Shown one piece after another: positions 17,364 to 26,775 of a stretch of DNA of 64,000 nt. The DNA is from an uncultured Bilophila sp. Lineage in GTDB: Bacteria; Desulfobacterota; Desulfovibrionia; Desulfovibrionales; Desulfovibrionaceae. Position numbers and translations under genes: made by a program. How positions within the stretch are numbered: position 1 is the first letter of the stretch; each line of letters starts with the position of its first letter. The stretch covers positions 71,563 to 135,562 of the forward strand of contig CAJUHZ010000005.1 of the NCBI GenBank assembly GCA_910585945.1, in the 5' to 3' direction. Under the pieces are notes generated by a model that did no database searches, was not told the DNA's origin, and was given only the letters and a program-made list of their open reading frames with translations.

Positions 17364-18299
17364 TTACGGCCGTAGCGAACGCCAGATTCTGCGGCACACG
17401 CTCCAGGCCAGGCGATGCGGTCTGAAAGACACGTCCGCAAGCGTTTCCGGCAAAATAAAACCTTTTGCCGGAACGTCTTGCGGCGTTTGCAACGGGTAGC
17501 GGATATTTTCCGCAAAGGCTCCCGGAGCGCCGCGCCGGATCAGCGCGCGCCAGACAGGAATGTCCGAAGGCATAACGCCAAGGACGGCGTACACGGCGGC
17601 GTCCAGCGCGACGGCGCAGGGAGAAGCGGCAAGGAGGCCGAGTTGAAACGGCTTCCCCCCGGAAGGGCCGGTCACATGCATGGCCGTAATGCCGTCAGCC
17701 AGGCCCGCCACCGGCGGGAGCGCCTGCCACAGCGCGGCCACGCATGTTTCAAAGACGCCCGGCGTATTGCCTTGCACCGTATGCGCCACGGCCTTGCGCA
17801 AGCCGCAGACACAGCCGAAAAGATTCTTGACCGCCAGCGTCACACGCATTTGCGCGTGCGCCTTGACGCGCGGCACAGATAACAGCGCGTCACATTCCAG
17901 AGCAAGGCGCGACACGCCCCACGATCCCCCATCCGGGAGCGCGACAGGGACCGGCTCCCCCATGCCGCGCACAGCAAGACCAAGATCCGCCAAGGCCGAA
18001 GCCAGGCCAATCGCTTCAGCCACGCCGCGCGCCGTGCCGAAGCCGGGCGAATCCGCCACTATCACCTGAACCCCCCGGTCAAGCAGCCAGGCACAGGCGG
18101 CCCGCGTGACTTCGGGATGCGTGCAGGCCAAGGGAGAGGCTTTCAAAAGATTGGGCTTCACCAGCACACGACTGCCCGCCGCCGGTTGCCAGCCGCAGGC
18201 GTCAAGAATCTCCCCTGTGGCGCGCTCCACAGCCTGCCGCGCGTAGGCGGCGCAACGGGTCATGGCGACAGGCACGGCATTCGACGTTGCTGCGCTCAT
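17364..18299 (-). CDS. DUF362-family protein
   Basis: About 311 residues with DUF362 hallmarks: 'RVLVKPNLLKASPLACTHPEVTRA', 'VIVADSPGFGT', 'SVPRVKAHAQMRVTLAVKNLFGCV' and 'LDAAVYAVLGVMPSDIP'. The family is found alone or fused to ferredoxin domains, and its chemistry is poorly defined. This copy has no 4Fe-4S cysteine clusters. ATG 18299 is preferred; a TTG at 18320 directly after the ABC-F stop is also possible. It is translated right behind the ABC-F gene, so it is the end of that operon. Confidence 0.85.
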   Translation of the reverse strand: MSAATSNAVPVAMTRCAAYARQAVERATGEILDACGWQPAAGSRVLVKPNLLKASPLACTHPEVTRAACAWLLDRGVQVIVADSPGFGTARGVAEAIGLASALADLGLAVRGMGEPVPVALPDGGSWGVSRLALECDALLSVPRVKAHAQMRVTLAVKNLFGCVCGLRKAVAHTVQGNTPGVFETCVAALWQALPPVAGLADGITAMHVTGPSGGKPFQLGLLAASPCAVALDAAVYAVLGVMPSDIPVWRALIRRGAPGAFAENIRYPLQTPQDVPAKGFILPETLADVSFRPHRLAWSVCRRIWRSLRP

Positions 18300-18320
18300 C
18301 CTCAACTCATTTTCTCGCAA

Positions 18321-20228
18321 TCACTTGTCCAATTCCGCAATGCGGCTCTCCACCGCTTCCCACCGTTCGAGAAGAGCGATCTGTTCCGCATCGATCTCCG
18401 GCAGGCGCTCGGTCGCTTTTCTGAAAGCCGAGGGATCCGATCTGAAAAAATCGGGCGCTTCAAGCCGGGCCTCCAACTCCGCCTGTTCTCTTTCCAGATC
18501 AGCCAGGTGTTCGGGCAGGGCCGCCAGTTCCTGCCGCAACGCGTCAAGTTCCCGCTGCTCCTTGAACGAGAGCCTGCGGGAAGCGCCCCGCGCTCCTCCC
18601 GCCGGGCGAGCAGCCGGTTCTCTTCGCTGTTCCTCCGGCGGGGCGGGACGCTGACGCAGCCAGTCGGTATAGCCTCCCACATATTCGTGTACGAGCTTGT
18701 CCCCTTCCAGCGCCAGGGTCATGGTCGCGAGATTATCCAGAAAAGCGCGATCATGGCTCACCATGAGAACGGTTCCGCTGTAGCCGCTCAACAGTTCTTC
18801 CAGCAAATCCAGAGTTTCGACATCAAGATCGTTGGTCGGCTCGTCCAGCACAAGCACATTGGAAGGTCTGGCGAAAAGACGCGCGAGCAGCAGACGGTTC
18901 TTTTCGCCGCCCGACAACGTGCGCACGGGAACACGCAAGCGATCGGAGTCAAACAGAAAATCCAGCAAATACCCGGCGACATGCCTCGGCTGGCCATCAA
19001 TGACGATGGTGTCGTTCCCGTCCGCGATGCTGTCCATGACCGACGCCTCGGAATCAAGCGTGGACCGGAGCTGATCGAAGTAGGCGATTTCAAGGCGGGT
19101 TCCGTGCCGGACGCTTCCCTCCACAGGTTCCAGTTCCCCGAGCAGCATCCGCAGCAAGGTGGTCTTGCCCGTGCCGTTATCGCCGATGATCCCCACCCGA
19201 TCCCCGCGCTGAATGACAGTGGAGACGTCGTGGAAGACCTCAAACCCGTCAGGATAGACAAAACGCGCGCCGCGCGCCTCAATCACGAGCTTGCCGGACT
19301 GCTCCGCCTCCCGCACGCGCATGGCGGCGGTGCCGAGCCGCGCGCGCCTGGCACGCCGTTCCGCACGCATGGCTTCAAGCGCCCGCACCCGTCCCATGTT
19401 GCGTGTGCGTCGCGCCTTGATGCCCTGACGGATCCAGGCTTCCTCCTGCGCCAGTTTCTTGTCGAAAACGGCGGCCTGGCGTTCTTCAGCCTCCAGTCGG
19501 GCCTCTCGCCGCTCAAGAAACATGTCGTAGCCGCAGGCGTAGGAATGGAGATGCCCGCGATCGAGTTCCGCCACACGGGTGGCCAGACGCCGGGCAAAAG
19601 CGCGATCGTGGCTCACAAACACAAGCAGGCGCGCCCGCCGAACAAGAAAATCCTCAAGCCAGGCGATGGTTCCGATATCCAGATGGTTGGTAGGCTCGTC
19701 CAGAAGCAGGCAATCCGACACAAGCAGCGCTCTGGCCAGAGCGACCCGCCGTCGGCTTCCGCCGGACAGAGAGGTGAAATCAGCCTCAGGATCAAGGCGC
19801 AAGTGGTTGAGAACGCTCAGCACCTCGCCGTGAAGCTCCCATCCCTCTCCCTCTTCCATGAGCCGTCGGGCCGCTTCCGCATGCTCCGGGAGCACCTCGC
19901 TTTCCCGCCCTTCCGCCAGCAACCGGGCCGCCGCCAGCGCGACGCCCCGCCGGCCCATGCCCGCCGCCGCAACGGAAAAAACCGATCCGCTCCACTGCTC
20001 CGGGACAGCCTGCGGCATATGGCCGAAACGAATGCCGGGCGCCCGCGTCACGGTTCCAGAGTCGGGGAGCATGTCCCCGGCCAGAAGCGCCATAAGCGAG
20101 GACTTGCCCGCTCCATTGCGCCCGACCAGGCAGACACGCTCCCCAACTTCCAAATGCAGATCCGCACGATCAAGCAGCGGTTTTCCCGAGAGATTCAGGC
20201 TCACGTCAACCGCACTCAGAAGCGCCAT
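18321..20228 (-). CDS. ABC-F ATPase, Uup-like
   Basis: A cytosolic tandem ATPase of the ABC-F class, which acts on ribosomes. It has two nucleotide-binding domains: Walker A 'GRNGAGKS' (37-44) with signature 'SLSGGSRRR', and Walker A 'GDNGTGKT' with signature 'TLSGGEKNR'. The charged linker typical of ABC-F lies between, and a C-terminal Arg/Glu-rich coiled coil (about 560-635) marks the Uup subgroup. Length 635 equals E. coli Uup. ATG 20228 has GGAGG six bases upstream. It lies 31 bases downstream of gltX. Confidence 0.92.
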   Translation of the reverse strand: MALLSAVDVSLNLSGKPLLDRADLHLEVGERVCLVGRNGAGKSSLMALLAGDMLPDSGTVTRAPGIRFGHMPQAVPEQWSGSVFSVAAAGMGRRGVALAAARLLAEGRESEVLPEHAEAARRLMEEGEGWELHGEVLSVLNHLRLDPEADFTSLSGGSRRRVALARALLVSDCLLLDEPTNHLDIGTIAWLEDFLVRRARLLVFVSHDRAFARRLATRVAELDRGHLHSYACGYDMFLERREARLEAEERQAAVFDKKLAQEEAWIRQGIKARRTRNMGRVRALEAMRAERRARRARLGTAAMRVREAEQSGKLVIEARGARFVYPDGFEVFHDVSTVIQRGDRVGIIGDNGTGKTTLLRMLLGELEPVEGSVRHGTRLEIAYFDQLRSTLDSEASVMDSIADGNDTIVIDGQPRHVAGYLLDFLFDSDRLRVPVRTLSGGEKNRLLLARLFARPSNVLVLDEPTNDLDVETLDLLEELLSGYSGTVLMVSHDRAFLDNLATMTLALEGDKLVHEYVGGYTDWLRQRPAPPEEQRREPAARPAGGARGASRRLSFKEQRELDALRQELAALPEHLADLEREQAELEARLEAPDFFRSDPSAFRKATERLPEIDAEQIALLERWEAVESRIAELDK

Positions 20229-20259
20229 AGATCCTCCATTTCGGCGCGAGACGTTCCGC

Positions 20260-21660
20260 TCACTCGCTCAAGCCAAAGGCGCGATCCAGGCGAGCCAGCG
20301 TGTCCTCACGGCCTATGGCGGCCATGACGTCCGGCAAGCCCGGCCCGCCAAGCCGCCCGGTCAGAGCCACACGCAGAGGCGGCCCGATCTGCTTGAACTT
20401 GATGCCCTTGCTCTCGACATAATCGTGAATGACGCGTTCGGCGCTCTCCCTGCTGAATTCGGCCACAGCAGCCAGAAGTTCCCGCACGCCGGCCACATGC
20501 GTGCGCCCTTCGGCCGTCAACGCCTTGGCGACTGCCGCCGGGTCGTACTCCAGCGAGTCGGCATGGTTGAGAACCATCGGGAGCGCCCGCGCCAGTTCGA
20601 CCAGATTGGAAGCACGCTCCCGGAACAAAGGCAGAAGCGGTTCGATAACGGCGGCGGTCGCCTGCGGAAATCCTTCTTTCGCCACAAAAGGCGCAACCAG
20701 GGCGGCAAGTTCCGCATCCGGCGTTTCGCGCAGATAGTGGGCGTTCAGCCAGGCCAGTTTCTCAAAATCAAACGCCGCGGCCGAACTGTTCAGATTATGG
20801 CCGTCAAAAAGTTCCACCAGTTCGCGCATGGTGAACAGTTCCTTGTCTCCATGCGACCAGCCAAGACGGACAAGACAGTTGACAAGCGCATGGGGGAGCA
20901 AGCCTTCGGACTGATACTCCACAACGGCCCGCGCTCCGTGCCGTTTGGAAAGCTTTTGCCGATCCGGCCCCAAAATCATGGGAACATGACCGAAGACGGG
21001 CAACTCCCAGCCAAGCGCCTGATAAATGAGAATCTGCTTGGGCGTATTCGGCACATGATCATCGCCGCGCAGCACATGCGTGATGCCCATGTCGTGATCG
21101 TCCACCACCACGGCCATATTGTATGTGGGCATACCGTCGCTGCGGCGAAGGATCATATCGTCCAGTTCCGAAACATCCACCGCGATATGTCCCTTGACCA
21201 TATCCTCAAAAACCACCCGCCCCTCGGCAGGAGCCTTGAGCCGAACCACCCGCCCCGGTCCCGGTCCCAGCCCCTTTTCGCGGCAACGGCCATCGTAGCG
21301 GGGTTTGCCGCCCTCGCTCCGCGCTTTTTCCCGCATCGCCTCCACGTCCTCCGGCGTACAGGAACACCAATAGGCGTGTCCGGTCTCAAGCAGCCGATCC
21401 ACAGCGGCGTTGTACAGATCGGTGCGGCGGCTCTGGTAGGAAAGCTCGCCGTCCCAGTCAAGGCCCAGCCAGCGCATGGAAGCCAGGATGGAATCGGTGT
21501 ATTCCTGCCGTGAACGTTCCGTATCCGTATCTTCAATACGCAGGCGGAATTCTCCCCCGTAATGACGGGCCAGAAGCCAGCAAAAAAGCGCCGTGCGCGC
21601 GCCGCCGATGTGCAGGTGCCCGGTGGGACTCGGCGCGAACCGGGTGACGACTTTGGTCAT
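20260..21660 (-). CDS. gltX: glutamyl-tRNA synthetase
   Basis: This charges tRNA-Glu with glutamate. It is a 466-residue class I synthetase with the HIGH-type motif 'APSPTGHLHIGGARTAL' at the N terminus, the KMSKS-type motif 'KLSKRHGA' near residue 245, and the C-terminal anticodon-binding helices. ATG 21660 has GAGGAG seven bases upstream; a longer frame to 21711 is not used. It sits between the Rsm22-like gene and the ABC-F gene on one strand, so co-expression is likely. Confidence 0.97.
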   Translation of the reverse strand: MTKVVTRFAPSPTGHLHIGGARTALFCWLLARHYGGEFRLRIEDTDTERSRQEYTDSILASMRWLGLDWDGELSYQSRRTDLYNAAVDRLLETGHAYWCSCTPEDVEAMREKARSEGGKPRYDGRCREKGLGPGPGRVVRLKAPAEGRVVFEDMVKGHIAVDVSELDDMILRRSDGMPTYNMAVVVDDHDMGITHVLRGDDHVPNTPKQILIYQALGWELPVFGHVPMILGPDRQKLSKRHGARAVVEYQSEGLLPHALVNCLVRLGWSHGDKELFTMRELVELFDGHNLNSSAAAFDFEKLAWLNAHYLRETPDAELAALVAPFVAKEGFPQATAAVIEPLLPLFRERASNLVELARALPMVLNHADSLEYDPAAVAKALTAEGRTHVAGVRELLAAVAEFSRESAERVIHDYVESKGIKFKQIGPPLRVALTGRLGGPGLPDVMAAIGREDTLARLDRAFGLSE

Positions 21661-21683
21661 GCGACTCTCCTCGAAAACAGGTT

Positions 21684-23168
21684 TCAATTCCGGCCCGGAT
21701 TCGCTTCCCAACGCAGTTCCAGCGCTCCGGATTTACTGTCTCGCCGCGGCGTGTCCGGGCGGCGGCAAGCGACAAGCGCCCCGGAGGGCAGGGCCGCCGC
21801 ATCCGGCACAAGCGCAAGGCCGCCCTCCGCACAGGCATAGCGCGCGTATCCCATGCCGGGCACAGGGAACGCGTCGGAAAGAATCCGGGCGACAAGCGGA
21901 GCGGAAAACGCCCGGCCTGTCGAAGCAGCTTCCTTTTCTCCCCCCGACCTGCCTCCTCTACGGTCCGTCGGAAAACCCGCAGGAACAGACAGCCCCGCGC
22001 ACGGGCGCGGATCCGGCCGCTCCCGTCCCAGCAACATAAAGGAAAGGCTGAGCGAATCCTTGGGCAGGCCGGCGGCCCGAGACAACGCGGCCAGCCATGT
22101 GGGGCCGCCCGCGTCCAGGCTGGCATGGCACCAGCCGCGGGAACGGCGGCCCAGCAGGGGGCAAGGCTCGTCGTGCGGGCACGGGGCAAGCGCCTTCAAC
22201 CCTTCTTCCATTGCCGCCTCACGCAGAGAAGCTGTCAGCGTGCCGCCAAAGCGCGTCCCCGGCTCCACAAAAAGCGCCGCACCGCCTTCAGGCAGGGCGC
22301 GTTCAAGGGACGCGGCCGCCTCGGCCATGCGTTCGGCCAGGATGCTCCCGCCTGCATCCCGGAGTTCGTTCAACACATTGCCGGCCATGAGCAGTCTGGG
22401 CGCGCCGGCCTCGCGCATGGCGCGGCCGAAAGGAGCGCGCGACAAGCGAACCCGCCAAAGCAGCGGCTCTCCGCTCCGGGCAGCCACATATTCGAGCAGA
22501 CGACGCCCAAGTTCCATCGGGCGGGGAGCGGTATCCGCGCAGAGGAGGGTCAGAGGAACCGACCTCCAATCCGGACGGGACAACCAGAGGGCCAGCGGCA
22601 GAGTGAGGGGACCACTCCCGAGATCAACGACGCTGACCTTACGATCGGTTTCCTCCGCTTTCGCTTCTGGTCCGGAACACGACGAGACGGGAGACGGCAG
22701 ATCGAGGGAAGGCAAAAGACGCGTGAGCCGCACAAGGTTCCAGGGCAAAAAATACCGCAGATAGGCGGAAACAAACCGGGGGGCGCTCCAGTACGAATGG
22801 TTCATTCCGCCGCGATCCGACGTCAGCAACGCCGAAAGTTCCCGGATGGCGTCAGGCAGATCCGCCCTGTGCGCACGGGCAAGCGGCATCAGCTCGTCCA
22901 GCGCATCGGGCAAGGCGTTCAGTGCGGCGGTGACGAAAGGATCGGACGGCGTGAACAGGGGGCGAAACAACGGGCGCCCTCCAGACTCGCTCCCCCTGAT
23001 CCGCCCCCCCAGATCCCCCCTGCGTTCAGCCCGTGGGCAAACGGGGGAAGGCGTTTCCGTACGCCCGGCAGGGCGCGCCGGGGCACGCGCGGGACGCGGA
23101 AGCAGGCCCTCACGTGCCGTCCTGCCAGACCTGCCGGAACGAGCGCGTTGAAAGTCGTTTTTGCTCAC
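21684..23168 (-). CDS. Rsm22-like small-ribosomal-subunit methyltransferase
   Basis: A 494-residue protein of the Rsm22 family (PF09243), thought to modify rRNA or help ribosome assembly. It has an S-adenosylmethionine site ('VSVVDLGSGPLTLPLALWL'), 'AGNVLNEL' and the Cys-rich 'CPHDEPCPLLGRRSRGWCH' segment that in this family may bind a metal cluster. The first 75 residues are Arg/Gly/Pro-rich and poorly conserved; G6 and G7 runs (about 22994-23030) lie in that part. The GTG start at 23168 overlaps the pgk stop (GTGA), so translation is coupled. gltX starts 23 bases downstream. Confidence 0.88.
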   Translation of the reverse strand: MSKNDFQRARSGRSGRTAREGLLPRPARAPARPAGRTETPSPVCPRAERRGDLGGRIRGSESGGRPLFRPLFTPSDPFVTAALNALPDALDELMPLARAHRADLPDAIRELSALLTSDRGGMNHSYWSAPRFVSAYLRYFLPWNLVRLTRLLPSLDLPSPVSSCSGPEAKAEETDRKVSVVDLGSGPLTLPLALWLSRPDWRSVPLTLLCADTAPRPMELGRRLLEYVAARSGEPLLWRVRLSRAPFGRAMREAGAPRLLMAGNVLNELRDAGGSILAERMAEAAASLERALPEGGAALFVEPGTRFGGTLTASLREAAMEEGLKALAPCPHDEPCPLLGRRSRGWCHASLDAGGPTWLAALSRAAGLPKDSLSLSFMLLGRERPDPRPCAGLSVPAGFPTDRRGGRSGGEKEAASTGRAFSAPLVARILSDAFPVPGMGYARYACAEGGLALVPDAAALPSGALVACRRPDTPRRDSKSGALELRWEANPGRN

Positions 23169-24343
23169 GAGTCGGCGCGCGCCTCCAACGCGGCCACGGC
23201 CGGCAACGTCTTGCCTTCAAGCACTTCAAGAAAAGCGCCGCCCGCGGTGGAAATATAGTTCGCCTTGTCCGAACAACCGTATTTTTCCAGGGCGGCGATG
23301 CTGTCCCCGCCGCCGACGACTGTATACGCGCCTGTCGTCGCCACGGCTTCGGCCACAACCTTTGTGCCATTGCCGAAACTGTCGATTTCAAACGCGCCGA
23401 CAGGGCCATTCCACACCACGGTTCCAGCTTCGGAGATACGTCTGGCAAAATCCGCCGCCGTTTTCGGACCGATATCCAGAATCATTTCATCCGGGCGCAC
23501 CGCGTCCACAGCACGAACTTCCGCAACGGAATCCGAAGCAAGGCGTTTGCTCGTCACCACGTCCACAGGCAGGGGAATGGACGCACCACGAGCAGCGGCA
23601 TCAGCCATGATTCTGGCGGACGCTTCAAGCAAATCCGGCTCGTACAGCGACGTGCCCACTTCAAAACCGGCCGCCTTCAGGAAGGTGTTGGCAATGCCGC
23701 CGCCCACGATCAACTGATCGACCCGGCGGGAAAGATTCTCCAGCACCTCAAGCTTTGTCGACACCTTGGATCCGCCGATGATCGCCAGAAGCGGCCGGGC
23801 AGGTTCGTGCAGAATGCGGGTCACCGCGTCCAGCTCCGCCGCCATGAGCAAGCCGGCGCAAGCCGTTCTGGCGGCGCGGATGGCCCCTTCCGTGGAGGCC
23901 TGCGCCCTGTGGGCTGTGGCGAACGCGTCCATGACATATATGTCGCCCAGCGCGGCGAGTTTCGCGGCAAGTTCGGGGGAGTTCTTTTTCTCGCCTTTCA
24001 GAAAGCGCACGTTTTCGCACAGCACGCACCGTCCGGGCCTGGCGTCGACGCCGTCAAGATAGTCCCTCACCAGGGGAACAGGCGAGTCGAGCAGTTCCCC
24101 AAGCCGGGCGGCCACGGGCGCAAGAGAGTCCTCGGCGCTGAACACGCCCTCCTCCGGCCGCCCAAGGTGGGAAAGCACAATCACCGCCGCCCCGCGATCA
24201 AGAGCGTATTTCAGGGAAGGAATCGCCGCCCGGATGCGCTTGTCGCTGGTGATGCGCCCATCCTTGACCGGAACATTGAGGTCCTCGCGAAACACGACGG
24301 TCTTGCCTTTCATGTCCACATCGTTCATCAGCCGCACGCGCAT
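23165..24343 (-). CDS. pgk: phosphoglycerate kinase
   Basis: A glycolytic enzyme that makes ATP from 1,3-bisphosphoglycerate. The 392-residue protein has the signature 'VVFREDLNVPVKDG', 'IVLSHLGRPEEG', the hinge region and the C-terminal 'VVGGGDSIAALEKYG' nucleotide motif. ATG 24343 has GGGAGG seven bases upstream. It is the first gene of pgk-rsm22-gltX-uup-DUF362. A 413-base gap upstream of it carries the R2 repeat. Confidence 0.97.
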   Translation of the reverse strand: MRVRLMNDVDMKGKTVVFREDLNVPVKDGRITSDKRIRAAIPSLKYALDRGAAVIVLSHLGRPEEGVFSAEDSLAPVAARLGELLDSPVPLVRDYLDGVDARPGRCVLCENVRFLKGEKKNSPELAAKLAALGDIYVMDAFATAHRAQASTEGAIRAARTACAGLLMAAELDAVTRILHEPARPLLAIIGGSKVSTKLEVLENLSRRVDQLIVGGGIANTFLKAAGFEVGTSLYEPDLLEASARIMADAAARGASIPLPVDVVTSKRLASDSVAEVRAVDAVRPDEMILDIGPKTAADFARRISEAGTVVWNGPVGAFEIDSFGNGTKVVAEAVATTGAYTVVGGGDSIAALEKYGCSDKANYISTAGGAFLEVLEGKTLPAVAALEARADS

Positions 24344-24420
24344 GGTCTGCCTCCCGCTCAAAAATCCGGCATCAATTTCCTCCGGAGCAGGGCAATGCGC
24401 CCCCGGAGGCCCCTCTTCTT

Positions 24421-24546
24421 AGTGTCTGATTGCAAAAATCCTTCGCATAATCCTGCAAAGCGTCTTTGCAGGATCGTTCGCGAAAAAACGTGGTTTTTCG
24501 CTCACTCACGGCGGCTGCACCGCCGCAAAACCCTTACGGGCTTTGT
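24421..24546 (+). repeat. R2 structured repeat, copy 2
   Basis: Second copy of the R2 element of 5938-6064. Hairpins: ATCCTGCAAAG (24450-24460) with CTTTGCAGGAT (24464-24474), GCGAAAAA with TTTTTCGC (24480-24501), and GGCGG with CCGCC (24510-24524). The first stem differs in sequence from copy 1 yet is still perfectly paired, which points to structure being kept. It lies in the 413-base gap between pgk and the epimerase; the rest of the gap (24547-24756) holds no gene that I can support. Confidence 0.85.
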
Positions 24547-24756
24547 AGTGTCCACTTTTGCAAGCAGGCACTCGGCTTCCTGACACGTCATCTCATAAAT
24601 CTTTCGGTGCTTCATGAAGATCGCTATACAGGAGAATATGGTTTCCGGCTCGTTCACGGCAGAGCCGCGTCAGACTCTCGTCTGAGAGTAGAAGTTATGT
24701 ATGGAATGATTTTTACCTTACCATCAAAGACCTTTTCTGGCAACGCGGCCGGTTCG

Positions 24757-25788
24757 TCACCGGGCCGAAGCGGCTTGCCCCGGCCGCCCGTAATACGCAA
24801 GGTGCCAATCCGCAAACCGTCTGATGCCTTCTTCGAGAGGCGTCGCCGGAGAGAACCCCGTGGCGCGGGCGAGGTCATCCGCGTCGGCCCAGGTGGCCTC
24901 CACATCGCCGGGCTGCATGGGAAGCAAATTACGGATCGCGGAACAGCCAAAACCTGCTTCCAGAGCGGCAATGAAATCACCCAGATCCACAGGGTGGTTG
25001 TTGCCGATATTGTAGATACGCCACGGCGCTGAACTTGTCGATGGATTGGGGGCGGCCGGATCCCAGTCGGGATCGGGCGCGGCCGGCCGTTCCATGATGC
25101 GGATCACGCTTTCCACAATGTCGTCAATGTAGGTGAAATCACGGCGCATGCGCCCTTCATTGAACACATTGATGGGCCGCCCCTCAAGAATGGCCGAGGC
25201 GAAGAGGTGCGGAGCCATGTCCGGCCGGCCCCACGGGCCATATACAGTGAAAAAGCGCAGACCTGTGCACGGGATGCCGTACAAATGGCTGTAGCTGTGG
25301 GCCATGGCTTCATTCGCCTTCTTGGTCGCGGCGTACAGGCTGACCGGGTGATCCGTGTTGTGCCGCGTGGAAAAGGGCATGGCCGTGTTCAGACCATACA
25401 CGGAACTGGACGAGGCAAAGACAAGATGTTCCACAGGATGTCGGCGGCAGCGCTCCAGCAGATTGGCGAAGCCGACGAGGTTTGATCCCACATACGCTTC
25501 CGGATTTTGCAGGCTGTAGCGCACGCCGGCCTGTGCGGCCAGGTTGACCACATGGCTGAAGGCGTTTTCCGCAAAAAGCCGCTCAAGGCCGGCCGCATCG
25601 GCCAGATCCAGACGGTGGAACGAAAACCCGGGATCGGACAGCAGCCGCGCCAGGCGATCTTCCTTGAGCCGCACGGAGTAATAGTCGTTGAGATTGTCGA
25701 TGCCGACGACGGTATGCCCCAAATCAAGCAGACGCCGGGACAGATGAAACCCGATGAAACCGGCCGCGCCGGTGACGAAAGTGCGCAT
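24757..25788 (-). CDS. NAD-dependent sugar epimerase, UDP-glucuronate 4-epimerase type
   Basis: A 343-residue extended short-chain dehydrogenase. It has the Rossmann motif 'GAAGFIGFHLSRRLL', 'ASSSSVYG', the catalytic 'YAATKKANE' (YxxxK) and 'DFTYIDDIVE'. 'NDYYSVRLKEDRLARL' and 'QAGVRYSLQNP' match UDP-glucuronate to UDP-galacturonate epimerases, which supply uronic acid for surface glycans. ATG 25788 is preceded by GGAGGAG. It lies about 95 bases downstream of an unknown gene of the coaBC operon. Confidence 0.9.
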   Translation of the reverse strand: MRTFVTGAAGFIGFHLSRRLLDLGHTVVGIDNLNDYYSVRLKEDRLARLLSDPGFSFHRLDLADAAGLERLFAENAFSHVVNLAAQAGVRYSLQNPEAYVGSNLVGFANLLERCRRHPVEHLVFASSSSVYGLNTAMPFSTRHNTDHPVSLYAATKKANEAMAHSYSHLYGIPCTGLRFFTVYGPWGRPDMAPHLFASAILEGRPINVFNEGRMRRDFTYIDDIVESVIRIMERPAAPDPDWDPAAPNPSTSSAPWRIYNIGNNHPVDLGDFIAALEAGFGCSAIRNLLPMQPGDVEATWADADDLARATGFSPATPLEEGIRRFADWHLAYYGRPGQAASAR

Positions 25789-25881
25789 GCTTCTCCTCCA
25801 TTTACGGGCGCATGGCTGCAAGATAAGCGCGATCGATGCGGGATCGCCGGCCAGAAAACGCTGTTTTGAAACACCTGCTCC

Positions 25882-26775
25882 TCACCCTCTCGGCCCCAGC
25901 AGCGCCTTGAGAAAGGTGATCAGCTTGACGTACTGCCCCTGTTCGTGGACAAGTCGATCGACATGGGGCATGAGCACAAAGCGTCTTCCCCCAACAAGAG
26001 CCGGCTGAAGCGGCCGCAGATGATCCAGCCCCAACCCCGGGGGCGGCGTTCCGGTGAGGAGCAGCACGGTATCGGGCTTGAGCACGGCCACCCCGTCGAA
26101 AAAATGCGCGGCGTCCACAGACTCGGGGGGCGTGGGACCGTCGGCGTCCGGCCCCTGGCGATCAAAGGGCCAGAAGGCGTGGCTGCCCTTGGGCATGGCC
26201 ATGTCGCCAAGCAGGCGGCGCAGAAAATCGCGGTGGGCCGCGTCGGCATGTCCGTCGAGATCGAAGCCAAGCCCCGGATACGTCCACAGCAGAGCCGGCC
26301 GGGGCGGAGTCCGCCGCAGAAGATCCCGCCAGAAGGGCGGCCAGTGTGCGGGGTTTGCCGCAGGGGATGCTCCGGCCCCTCGATCCGCCGGATGTGCCCG
26401 CTCCGCCCCCATCTGATCCGCTCCGTCATGCTCCGGTCGCACCCGCGCCGCGGGCGCGCGTCGGGCCGGCTGTTCCGGTTGCGCCCTGTTCCAGCGCGCC
26501 GGGCTGGAGCGATCCCCCGGCGCTGCCGGCTGTCCTTCCTGGCGTGAAGACGGCGTGCATCGCGTCGCTGGTGAAGGCGCTCGCTCCCGAACTGGGTCCG
26601 GGACGAGCTTCGGCGGTTCGGCCGCTTCCCGCAAGGCCGCGGCGGTTTGCGCGTCCAGCAGCAGGACGCGCAAACCGGCGGCGCGCCAGGGCCGCAACGC
26701 CGGCGCAACACTCAGAGGGACAAAAGCCACGACAGCAGTCTCCACGCCACTTCGGGCTTGGACAGGGAAGGCCAC
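25882..26775 (-). CDS. unknown protein behind coaBC
   Basis: Up to 297 residues. The N-terminal part is hydrophobic and Ala/Leu-rich ('VVAFVPLSVAPALRPWRAAGL'). The middle (about 60-145) is Pro/Arg/Ala-rich and probably disordered. The C-terminal half looks folded ('ALLWTYPGLGFDLDGHADAAHRDFLRRLLGDM', 'HVDRLVHEQGQYVKLITFLKALLG'). It overlaps the end of coaBC by up to 64 bases. The first start is GTG at 26775; a second GTG at 26745 is equally possible and would reduce the overlap. I do not recognise the family. Confidence 0.65.
   Translation of the reverse strand: MAFPVQARSGVETAVVAFVPLSVAPALRPWRAAGLRVLLLDAQTAAALREAAEPPKLVPDPVRERAPSPATRCTPSSRQEGQPAAPGDRSSPARWNRAQPEQPARRAPAARVRPEHDGADQMGAERAHPADRGAGASPAANPAHWPPFWRDLLRRTPPRPALLWTYPGLGFDLDGHADAAHRDFLRRLLGDMAMPKGSHAFWPFDRQGPDADGPTPPESVDAAHFFDGVAVLKPDTVLLLTGTPPPGLGLDHLRPLQPALVGGRRFVLMPHVDRLVHEQGQYVKLITFLKALLGPRG

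Noticed and set aside
18117..20327. 736-codon frame opposite the ABC-F gene
   Set aside because: Shadow frame crossing two genes; no motifs.
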